Of a stretch of DNA of 53,227 nt, positions 23,559 through 31,600 are shown piece after piece. The DNA lies in contig NZ_JAHCBF010000013.1 of assembly GCF_018398395.1 (NCBI RefSeq), positions 1-53,227 on the forward strand, written 5' to 3'. The notes under the pieces are model-generated. The model was not told the origin of the DNA. It was given only the letters and a program-made list of their open reading frames with translations, and searched no databases. How positions within the stretch are numbered: position 1 is the first letter of the stretch; each line of letters opens with the position of its first letter. The position numbers were made by a program, and so were the translations under genes. This DNA comes from Croceicoccus gelatinilyticus (GTDB lineage: Bacteria > Pseudomonadota > Alphaproteobacteria > Sphingomonadales > Sphingomonadaceae).

Positions 23559-24635
23559 ATGGCCCGCCAGCCCACCAAGGCCCAGCCGCCCAAGCTCCTT
23601 TCGCGTGACGAATTCCGCGAAGGCGTCTTTGCCCGCGACAGCCATCAGTGCGTCAACTGCGGCGCCCCAGCAGCCGATGCCCACCACATCATCGAGCGCC
23701 GCCTGTTCCGTGAACCGCACGAGATCGGCGGCTATTTCCTCGAGAACGGCGCATCCGTCTGCGAGCCCTGTCACATCCTCGCCGAGCAGACCACGCTTGG
23801 CGCCGACACGCTTCGCGAGATGTGCAGTATTGCCCGCATTGTCCTGCCTGCCCACCTCTACGAGGGGCAGCGCTACGACAAGTGGGGCAATCCCATCCAG
23901 CCGAACGGCACCCGCCTCAAGGGCGAGCTCTTCCATGACGAATCCGTCCAGAAGATCCTTTCGGCCGGCGGCGTCCTTGGCCAGTTCACGCATCTCATCC
24001 GCTCGCCCCGCACCTACCACCTGCCGTGGTCGGCCGGGATGCATGACGATGATCGCATGATGCCGACCAGCACCTTCCTCGAAGGCCGCCGCATCATCGC
24101 AACCGAGAAGATGGATGGCGAGAACACCTCCATCTACACCCGCGATCTTCACGCTCGCTCACCGGATGGCAGGGGCCATCCCAGCCGCGATCGCGTCAAG
24201 GCATGGGCCTCGACCTTCCAGCACGAGATACCGGAAGGCTGGCGCATCGTAGGGGAGAACGTCACGGCCGTTCACTCGATCGCCTATGACGACCTGCCTC
24301 ACATCTTCCTCGGCTTTCAGGTCTGGAACGAGCGGAACATCTGCCTCCCGTGGGATGAAACCCTTGAGTGGTTCGAGCTGCTCGGCATCACGCCTGTCCG
24401 CGTTCTCTACGACGGCATCTACGATGAGCCTGCCCTTCGCGCGCTCTATGACGAACGCCGCGACTGGGAGAGCCGAGAAGGCTACGTCGTGCGTCTCGCC
24501 GGCAGTTTCGCAATGAGCGAATACCCGCAGGCCGTGGGCAAGTTCGTCCGCTGCGATCACGTCCAGACCGCCAAGCACAACTGGGCCTCGCAGCCCTTCG
24601 TGCCGAACGGCCTGGCCGCCGACGCCACAATCTGA
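23559..24635 (+). CDS. HNH nuclease-RNA ligase fusion protein
   Basis: 358 residues, ATG 23559 after GGGAAGGGAAAAGACC. Residues 20-75 form an HNH-type zinc nuclease domain: C31-V-N-C34, AHHIIERR with H42-H43, and C68-EP-C71. Residues 175-340 form a nucleotidyltransferase of the RNA ligase type. The motifs are I K184-M-D186-G-E188 (the AMP-accepting lysine), a middle IFLGFQVWNE, IV EGYVVRL (307-313) and V GKFVR (327-331). RNA ligases of this kind seal 3'-OH/5'-phosphate ends in ATP-dependent RNA repair. Fusion to an HNH domain is unusual. The gene is followed by a hairpin-rich gene-free segment. The ligase call is firm; the substrate is unknown. Confidence 0.85.
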   Translation: MARQPTKAQPPKLLSRDEFREGVFARDSHQCVNCGAPAADAHHIIERRLFREPHEIGGYFLENGASVCEPCHILAEQTTLGADTLREMCSIARIVLPAHLYEGQRYDKWGNPIQPNGTRLKGELFHDESVQKILSAGGVLGQFTHLIRSPRTYHLPWSAGMHDDDRMMPTSTFLEGRRIIATEKMDGENTSIYTRDLHARSPDGRGHPSRDRVKAWASTFQHEIPEGWRIVGENVTAVHSIAYDDLPHIFLGFQVWNERNICLPWDETLEWFELLGITPVRVLYDGIYDEPALRALYDERRDWESREGYVVRLAGSFAMSEYPQAVGKFVRCDHVQTAKHNWASQPFVPNGLAADATI

Positions 24636-24657
24636 AGCCAGCCGCCCAAGGCGGGCA

Positions 24658-25115
24658 GGGGAGGCGACAAGCACGCCTCCCCAGGCGGCGCACCGGCGCC
24701 GAATTCATCATCGGATCAAAAGGGAAGTGTCTCCTGTAGGGAGATGGAAAAAGGAACCGCGCGCAAGGAACGCACGGCATCCGACGGGCCCGCGGTCTCT
24801 AGCCAGCCGCGACGCCATCGGCCCTGCCTGCGTCACGCACGAGGATACCTTCGTCTGTCTCCTGACTTCCCAGCCCGGACCTTGCGAATGCCCCGCAGGG
24901 TCCGGGCGCCACCCTCGAGGTTTGCTCCGCCAGCTGCTTGCCTGCAGTTGGCCGACCAGCCCTTGCGGCTAGTCACTTCCGCCGGTTCTTCGGACCCCGT
25001 TTCTACGGGGCGAGAAGGCCGGCGGCACTGCCCCGGCGACCGCCGCCATGCCCGTCCCTTGCATCGCGCGCGGGCCGGGGCAGCACCTGATCCATTCGAT
25101 CGCAGGGCAATCGAA
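24658..25115 (+). ncRNA. Hairpin-rich gene-free segment, candidate structured RNA
   Basis: The 505 bases between 24636 and 25140 hold no credible gene but six strong hairpins. They are GGGGAGGCG/CGCCTCCCC (24658-24682), TCTCC/GGAGA (24730-24744), a 13-bp stem with one GU pair (24874-24906), a nested CCGCCGG/CCGGCGG around CCCCGT/ACGGGG (24979-25025), TGCCCCGGC/GCCGGGGCA (25029-25082) and TTCGAT/ATCGAA (25095-25115). They could form one structured RNA, a long leader of the 25141 gene, or several stacked terminators. Start and end are unknown. Confidence 0.4.
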
Positions 25116-25140
25116 CTCCATAGAGAGAAGGGAAAACCAG

Positions 25141-25389
25141 ATGATCCATCACAGCGACGCACCGGAAGGCTTCACCCCTGTCACGCAGGGCGTGCCCGGC
25201 TCGGACAAGCCTGTCCTCGCGATCCGTATCGCCGAGTGCGGAAGCCGCCGCTTCGAGATGCTGACAGCTTGCTATCATGCCGATCGCAAGTTCAGCCAGT
25301 GGCGCACCATCGGCAACGATGCCGTCACGGACAGCGGCCTCGACGTCCACGCATGGCGCTACGATCCGGTCCTTGAGATCGCGCGCTGA
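25141..25389 (+). CDS. Hypothetical protein (82 aa)
   Basis: ATG 25141 follows GAAGGGAAAACCAG. The product begins MIHHSDAPEGFTPVTQGVPG; soluble, strand-rich (KPVLAIRIAECGSRRFEMLT), with a W-x(n)-W tail. The open frame from 25048 runs through the hairpin segment and is not used. Family not recognised. It is the last of the + strand small genes and faces the - strand gene across a bidirectional terminator. Confidence 0.65.
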   Translation: MIHHSDAPEGFTPVTQGVPGSDKPVLAIRIAECGSRRFEMLTACYHADRKFSQWRTIGNDAVTDSGLDVHAWRYDPVLEIAR

Positions 25390-25552
25390 AGGACATCTGG
25401 TCCTGATTTAACGGATCAGCCCGTTAAGGCTTCGCCTCATCCAACAACACCCAAGATAGTGGCTTGGCAAACCGGATAGCCGGTGCCAAAGGCCCTTCCA
25501 CGGTCTCGGCGCCTCCCCCCTAAAGCGGCGTCGGGACCAACGACCAAAAGGA

Positions 25553-25590
25553 ACGGCCCGCTTCCCTGCGACAGGAAGCGGGCCGTTTCC
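25553..25590. terminator. Bidirectional terminator
   Basis: ACGGCCCGCTTCC (25553-25565) and GGAAGCGGGCCGT (25574-25586) form a perfect 13-bp stem followed by TTTCCGTTT. It lies between the convergent genes ending at 25389 and 25622. The wider interval 25390-25621 holds nothing else I can identify. Confidence 0.85.
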
Positions 25591-25621
25591 GTTTATGCCC
25601 ACAGAGGGAAAACCGAGGGGC

Positions 25622-27463
25622 CTACTTGGCGAGTACACCGATCCTGCGGCGGCGGCGTTCGCCGCGTCCAGAGTCCACGATCTCCTTATCAGTAAACTGG
25701 CCCTCACGCATAAGGATCATCGGGTCCTGAATTCGAAAATGGCTATCGCCAAAGACCGGCCGACCATCCTCGATAACGAAGTCGGGGCCGTGGACACCAT
25801 GGAACATCGCCCCTGGCATGACGATTTCGAAATTCCTCGAACAGTGCCGAGCGAAGAGGACAAACATCCACCATCGAGCGAGATCTTGGACGGCTTCGTT
25901 GAACATCGTGGAGTCCGCAAGAAGATGCTCGGGCTGTGCCGTAATCAGCTTGCGAAGCTGTAACGAGGCAACCCCAGCGAGAGCCTCCTCCAGCTTCTCC
26001 ACCGAGCCGCTCGTTGAAATGGAGTCCGGGCTTCCAGCATTCCCAAAGGGCTGGATCTTGCGCAAGTCCTGCTCACCCCAACCAAGCTGCTGCCCATACC
26101 ATTCTGCCGATGCATGGGGAGGGAGCATAAGCTGATGACCTCGTCCTAGAACGGGTGAATGACCATCAAGCTGCTCCACCTTGAAGAGCCCCTTCGGTAC
26201 TTCAATCCGGACCAGGTCTGCGGGCTCAAGCACTCCAGACGTCACCTTCCTCGCTTCTGCATGCCGCATCGGGACGAAGCTGAAAGGGGCAGGGCGAGCA
26301 TTAAAGAGATAGCCGACGAACGGCTCGCTCGACGGCGTCGACCCAAAGCCTGTTGTCCGCACCGTCATGGCTTCGACCACTCGCGGATCTTCGATCGACG
26401 TTGGCCAGTTGGCCACAACTTCAGGGGAGGGCAGGGGCGTCTCATCGGGATCTGCAGCCATCCCATTAGTCGACCGCTCAGTCTTCCCAGATGCAGCCGA
26501 CTGGCTTTCGCCCAGCCGCTCCATCAGGGCCAGAGCATCCTTGAACTGGATACGGCCAGCCGCATCGATGCCACCGCCCAGGGCACTCACCTTAGTGAGC
26601 GCCCGCATCTCTGCCTGAAGCTGCTCGACGCCTTCGGCATCATCCTGATCGATGGCCTGAAGTTCCTCGCCAATGCGATCGAGCTCACGCTCCAGGCGGG
26701 CCTGAAGATCAGTGAAGGTCTCGCTCGATCCATCTGCCGGTTGAGCCGAACGGAGTTCCTGTTCGAACTGCTCTGCAGTGATCTCACAGGCTTCGACCAG
26801 GTCGGCTCGTGTCACGCCTTCAGCGGCATGACGCGCTACCAGATCGATGAACTCTCGCATGAAGGAGGAACCCGAACGGCATTTATCTCGGCCGATTTTT
26901 CCTACATGGAGGGCCGAGTAGAGAGGCAGGACAGCCTTGGGCAATTGATACCTCCAGCCCTCTGCAAGCGTCCGCCTTCGAGAAAGCTCCGTCTCCAACA
27001 CCGCCTGTAGTCGAAGGTGCTCATCCGCTTTACTCTGGATAGCCGAAGCGACAGCTGCATTTGCAACGATGAGCCTCAAGAGATCCATCTCACTCGACAC
27101 CATCTTCTCAACGGCTGAGTTCTCTCGAAACCTACGATCTGCATCCCTCGCCGGGTCGTAGTCCAACTCTCGCGAGTTTGGATAGAAGGCGCTGCCCCTA
27201 TACGACTGGATGAAAGAGACCGCGCTATTCAACCGATCTTCAAAAGAGCCCGAGAGGCTCAGCTTGGCAGGATCAAGCTTACATCGATCAATCTCGATTA
27301 GCGCCTCAACGAATGCGGGATCACTGCTGCCGATGGCGCCAGCAACGTCTTCTGCATAGGCGCGTCTCAAACGATAGGAGCGGCTCTTATCGGCCTTCTG
27401 ATTGCCCTTCGACCCGTTGGTTTCGGACGCACCATCACGCTTGTCAGACGAGACATTTTCCAT
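25622..27463 (-). CDS. Large hypothetical protein beside the repeat region (613 aa)
   Basis: ATG 27463 with GAGGTGG 8 bases upstream; a TTG two codons earlier is the alternative. The first half is charged and helical (DRDARRRFREN-like and ELDRIGEELQAIDQDDAEGV coiled coil). The second half is mixed, with PGAMFHGVHGPDFVIEDGRP, and the C-terminus is basic (RGERRRRRIGVLAK). No known replication, partition or transfer domain was recognised. Its promoter lies within the spaced 19-22 bp repeats at 27.65-28.0 kb, as a replication or partition protein's might, but that is only context. Confidence 0.7.
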   Translation of the reverse strand: MENVSSDKRDGASETNGSKGNQKADKSRSYRLRRAYAEDVAGAIGSSDPAFVEALIEIDRCKLDPAKLSLSGSFEDRLNSAVSFIQSYRGSAFYPNSRELDYDPARDADRRFRENSAVEKMVSSEMDLLRLIVANAAVASAIQSKADEHLRLQAVLETELSRRRTLAEGWRYQLPKAVLPLYSALHVGKIGRDKCRSGSSFMREFIDLVARHAAEGVTRADLVEACEITAEQFEQELRSAQPADGSSETFTDLQARLERELDRIGEELQAIDQDDAEGVEQLQAEMRALTKVSALGGGIDAAGRIQFKDALALMERLGESQSAASGKTERSTNGMAADPDETPLPSPEVVANWPTSIEDPRVVEAMTVRTTGFGSTPSSEPFVGYLFNARPAPFSFVPMRHAEARKVTSGVLEPADLVRIEVPKGLFKVEQLDGHSPVLGRGHQLMLPPHASAEWYGQQLGWGEQDLRKIQPFGNAGSPDSISTSGSVEKLEEALAGVASLQLRKLITAQPEHLLADSTMFNEAVQDLARWWMFVLFARHCSRNFEIVMPGAMFHGVHGPDFVIEDGRPVFGDSHFRIQDPMILMREGQFTDKEIVDSGRGERRRRRIGVLAK

Positions 27464-27650
27464 GCTCAAGCCACCTCAACAACGGTGGCGAAACCCGAAC
27501 TTGAAACCGCGAAAATCGAGTCCGCGCCAATCACAATTTGCATCAACAGATCGCTCATTATTGCATCCTTCTATGCTGCCGAAAGCAGCCACAGGTGAAG
27601 GCCGCGCCGTGAAAATGGAGTCCGGAAATCCCGCCAACTATCGTCGCGAC

Positions 27651-28007
27651 ACCTCACGGGGCTTCACGGCAAAGCCCATAAAATCGACGCTGCCAGCCGC
27701 AGACAGCTGCCAGACAACTCCATTTTAGGATGAAAATCTAAATCGCGTACCCTCACAGGGCTTCGCGGCATAAACTTTTTTACCGCGTACCCTCACGGGG
27801 CTTCGCGGCAGGAAAGTAGCGCAATGCCGCTTGTCGCCTCAAGTTCATGCGCCCGACCGGCAACCCCCTCATTTTGCACACCTCACGGGGCTTCACGGCT
27901 TTCACCCTCTCGAGGCGTGGACTCCGATGGTTTCGCGGCAATTCGTGAGAAACACGATGATTACTAGCGATTGTAGCGTTTCGCGTTACCTCGCAGGGCT
28001 TCACGGC
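27651..28007 (+). repeat. Five spaced direct repeats, iteron-like
   Basis: Copies of CCTCACGGGGCTTCACGGC, usually preceded by CGCGTAC or CACA, start at 27652, 27751 (CACAGGG variant), 27791, 27881 and 27989 (CTCGCAGGG variant). A half copy, TTTCGCGGC, is at 27931-27939. All are in the same orientation, with spacings of 99, 40, 90 and 108 bases. Each unit has TCACGG twice, 10 bp apart. The array flanks and overlaps the promoter of the 25622 gene. Origin iterons, a partition site or operators are all possible. Confidence 0.75.
27722..27732 (-). promoter_or_regulatory. Promoter, CATCCTAAAAT type, - strand
   Basis: On the - strand, CATCC is followed by TAAAAT (complement of 27722-27727). It would drive the 613-residue gene with a leader of about 250 bases. 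Repeat copy 2 (27748-27769) covers the -35 position, so the repeat-binding protein could control it. No good -35 box is visible. Confidence 0.55.
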
Positions 28008-28213
28008 TACCACGCCTTTAGATCGCAGATTTCTGGGCCTTCACCAACAAATGCCCCCTCTGCAGAACGCCTCCAAACGGCGTAAATTTAGCCGCATCCG
28101 AAGATCGCGGCAGCGGAAATCCGAGCAGTCCTGAACTGACCAGGTCAAAAATCCTGCAAAATGGACCAACAAGCGCCAATATCAGGATAGTCTTTTTTTG
28201 AGGCGCAATACCA

Positions 28214-28262
28214 CAAAAAGGGGCGCACCTTCGGCGCACCCCTGTTTGATTGCGCCCGTCCG
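28214..28262. other. Candidate oriT hairpin and nic-like sequence
   Basis: An imperfect inverted repeat, AGGGGCGCACC (28219-28229) with GGCGCACCCCT (28233-28243), is followed 7 bases later by TGCGCCC (28251-28257). IncQ-type oriTs have the same order: inverted repeat, then a core ending TGCGCCC. It lies 440 bases upstream of a MobA/MobL-like relaxase. Read on the - strand the same hairpin pairs better (two GU pairs) and is followed by five Ts, so a - strand terminator is a real alternative. Confidence 0.45.
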
Positions 28263-28438
28263 TTAAAACGTCCGGGAGTAGGCTCGCTTCGCTCGCACGT
28301 CGTCCTTTCAGGCCTCCTTTGGCGGTTTCTTCGAACCCTTTTGGGCGGCACCTGCCGGTGCCTTGGGGCGCTGCGCTTGGGGCTATCTCTTCCCGAGATA
28401 AAGATGGTCCGACCTGGTCGAGAAGGCGGCGCGGATTG

Positions 28439-28487
28439 ATGAGATTTTTTGATGCGTTATCGCGCTTCGCGCGGCTCAAAATCTCAT
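28439..28487. repeat. 10-bp inverted repeat with inner hairpin
   Basis: ATGAGATTTT (28439-28448) and AAAATCTCAT (28478-28487) are perfect complements enclosing a second stem, CGCGC-TTC-GCGCG. The whole 27464-28698 interval (1.2 kb) has no convincing gene. This palindrome is probably a protein-binding or cruciform site of the origin/transfer region. Confidence 0.6.
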
Positions 28488-28698
28488 GCGCTTTCCGGTC
28501 ATCTGCACCGCTCCAAAAATGAAGCGAGAACGACGACCGTTCTGCCTCTAGTTTTGCAGCCGAACCAAGCGTCGAAAGGAGACCCGATCTTCCTGCAGGA
28601 CGCATGGGTTTCAGACTCGATTTTTGCCTTCCTGATGAGGCAGACCGCCATCCTACATCTTCTTCTCGTTTTCCGGTCTCCGTGCCATAATACAGACC

Positions 28699-31600
28699 AT
28701 GGCAAGCAACTTCGAAGACAACGAGATCCGTCAGGGCAGGGCCAGCCTGCAGTCCATCGCCGAGAAGAGCGAAACGCTCCGGCGTAGCGGCGGTACACTG
28801 GATGCCAATGGCGAGCCCAAGCTGACCGATGACCGAGGCGGCAACTTCACCGCGCCGCCATCAGGCGGCGATCAGGGCTCTTCTGCACGTTCCAGTTTGC
28901 GCGGCTCAGCCGACCTGGCGCGCGACCCGCGCCTGACGATCCCGACCAGCGATGCACACATCACCGGCTCGGTAGGCGGAAAGGAAAACGGACGCCCCGC
29001 CCAGACCACTTGGGGCGAGCGCCCGGGGCCGAAGAAGAAAGAAGAGGCCATGCTTCGCCCGACGAAGCTGAACCAGCCTGCCTCTCGCTCTATCCGCCCG
29101 GCCAATGCCGACGGTGCAACCAGCTTCCATTTCTCCCATGAAGCGATCAGCAAGACGCGCTTTGAGAAGACCACGGCTCGCGGCACCAAGAACCGCAAGG
29201 GCGCGGCCAGCGATCACAGCCGCTATCTCGAGCGCGACGAGGCCGTCGCGCGGACCGACGGTGAGCAGATCGACAAGATCGAAGCTGACCTGCTCAAGGC
29301 CGCAGCCAATGACCCTGAACTTGCTCGCCAGCTTGGTCTCGACAAGGCCGACATCGAGAAAGCCGTCCAGGGGCTCGCTGAGAACGCAACCGACGCTCTG
29401 GGTGTCGGTGGTATGGCCAGCGTCTATATCGAGCGTGAGGAGGCCTTGGCGCACAACGACAACGGCATTGCCGTTCTCTTCTCCAACATCTCCGAGAATG
29501 CAGCCGAACGTCGCGACTTCTGGAAGCTCGTCGAGCAGAACGAAAGCGACCCTTCGGACGACAAGATGCAGCTGCTCCTTAAAGGAAACGAGGAGTTCTG
29601 GCTTAAGGTCGCCGCCGACGACGACTGCCCTAAGAAACTCAAGCAGGCCATTGCAGCTGCAAAGCCTGACGAGATCACGGTCGTCCGCACGCGCGACAAC
29701 CAGCTCGTCCGCGAGATCATGAAGCGTCATGGCTGGAAGCCGCGCGAGAAGCGCAAGGCCAACGAAACCGATGAGGAACGGGCAGCCCGCGAGGAGCGCG
29801 AGGCGGCCAGTTCATTCGGTGCCCGTTTTGAGGACGGTCGCGGCGGCCGCGTGCAGTTCCGGATAGTCGGCGAGCTTCCCTATGAGGTCGACCACGAAGC
29901 CCGCGTTCGGATCCTCAAGGGCTTCACCGAAGAATTCGAAAGGCGGAACCTTCCGTTCATCGCCGTCATGCACGCTCCTGATCACACCAACGATGATCGG
30001 AACTGGCACTTCCACCTGGTCTACCATGACCGCCCGGCCAAGCGCTTCACTGCGCAGCCTGAAGACCACCTGCAGGAGCCGAACGAGAAGGCTGGCCCGA
30101 AGAAGCAGCGCCAGCACGAGATTGCCGAGCAGGCGATCAACGATCCCGCTATCCGCCAGCACGTCGGACAGTGGGACTTCACTGTGCCTTGGACTTACAG
30201 GAAGCCCAACAGGCACATGATGAAGACCAACCCCTTCGAACAGCAGAAGGATCGCGAGGTAACGCGCGCCAGTTTCATCCCGACGCTGCGCCGCCAGTTG
30301 GCCAATCTGACGAACAACGAACTCGCAGCCGCTGGCGTCGCTCGACGCCTTGATCCGCGACGCTACGACCAGATGGGCATCGAGAAGGAAGCCGACGAAC
30401 ATCTGGGCACACAGGCCAGTCGTTTTGAGTCGCTCGGCGTCCCGACTGAGAAGGGTCTACGCAACGAGCTCAACCAGTGGGCTTACGTGCAGTCGAATCT
30501 CGAAGAGAAAAAGCTCGCGGCCGAGAACCGGATCGACAAGCAGCTCAAGCGCTGGAACATCCAGATGGATGCAGTCGAGCCGACCGAGCAGCAGCGCGCC
30601 GAAGTCGAGCGCGAAATGGTCCGCTGGGAACAGGCCGCGCGGATCGCTGCCGAACATCGCGCGATCGCCGACAACATCGAGCAACATTACGAACGCCTGA
30701 AGTCGCGCGCGCTCAAGGTAAAGAAGGTCGCCGAGAAGCACGTCACGGCAATCGAGGAAAAGCGGGCAACCCGCCGGCAGTCAGCCAACCTCGACCGCTA
30801 TCGCGCGAAGCTTGAAGAAGCGAACATCCATCTCGTCGGTCTCGAAATCCTGATGGCCCAGGAAATCGCCCAGATCGCGAATAGTCAGGCAGCCGCCAAG
30901 CGCCACGAGGACAAGGCACAGGTCTCGTCCGACGTCATCACCACAATACTGAAGACCGGCGCCGAACAGCGGGCCGAGTTCGAACGCACCTATGTGCCCA
31001 AGCCCGCAAACGAGAACGCGAAGGTTCCGGCGCCTGCGAACGATACGCGCGATGCAGCGAAGAAAGCTGCGGCGACTGCCGCGTCGAAGATGGTCGACCA
31101 GTTCATCAAATCGAACATGAGGCTGATCAAGGATTTCGGTGTCATCGTTCCGTCGAGCATGACGCGCGAAGAGTTCCGCATGATCGGCACACCGGAATAC
31201 GCAGTCGCCCAGAAGCGTCTTGTGAAAATCAAGGCAGAGCAGGACCGCCAGATCGAAGTTCTCAACGCGGCACTTCGGGCCAATCCGGGTATGCTCAAGG
31301 CCAAGGACGGACCCGGCCCCTTCTCCGAAGGTCACGCAAGTCAGGACTGCTATCGTCTCGGCACAAGTGACCGCACGCTTCAGGCCATCTTCTCCAAGTT
31401 CGGCAACGACTACGACGTGCGCGCCCAGATCACGGCGATCGAAGCGGCCAAGACTGCGGCCGCCGCCGCGCGCGTCGCGGAGCCCAAACAGGCCGAACAT
31501 GCCGCCGAGACTGTCGCACCGAAGCCGGCGGAGAAACCCGCACCGGTTGCGAACGACAACGAGAAGATTATCGATGCCATTCGCAATGGTCATCTTCGCC

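Noticed and set aside
24744-25376. 210-codon + strand frame over the hairpin-rich segment
   Set aside because: Arginine/proline-dominated translation with no domain features, and it overlaps the well-supported 25141 gene in another frame.
27651-28007. Repeat array as a CRISPR
   Set aside because: Repeats are irregularly spaced (40-108 bases) and vary in sequence, which fits binding sites and not a CRISPR.
28018-28605. 195-codon frame on the - strand upstream of the relaxase, possible mobC-like gene
   Set aside because: It runs across the oriT/terminator hairpin and the nested palindrome, and the translation looks unnatural (no consistent periodicity, unusual cysteine and arginine content). 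No family match recognised.
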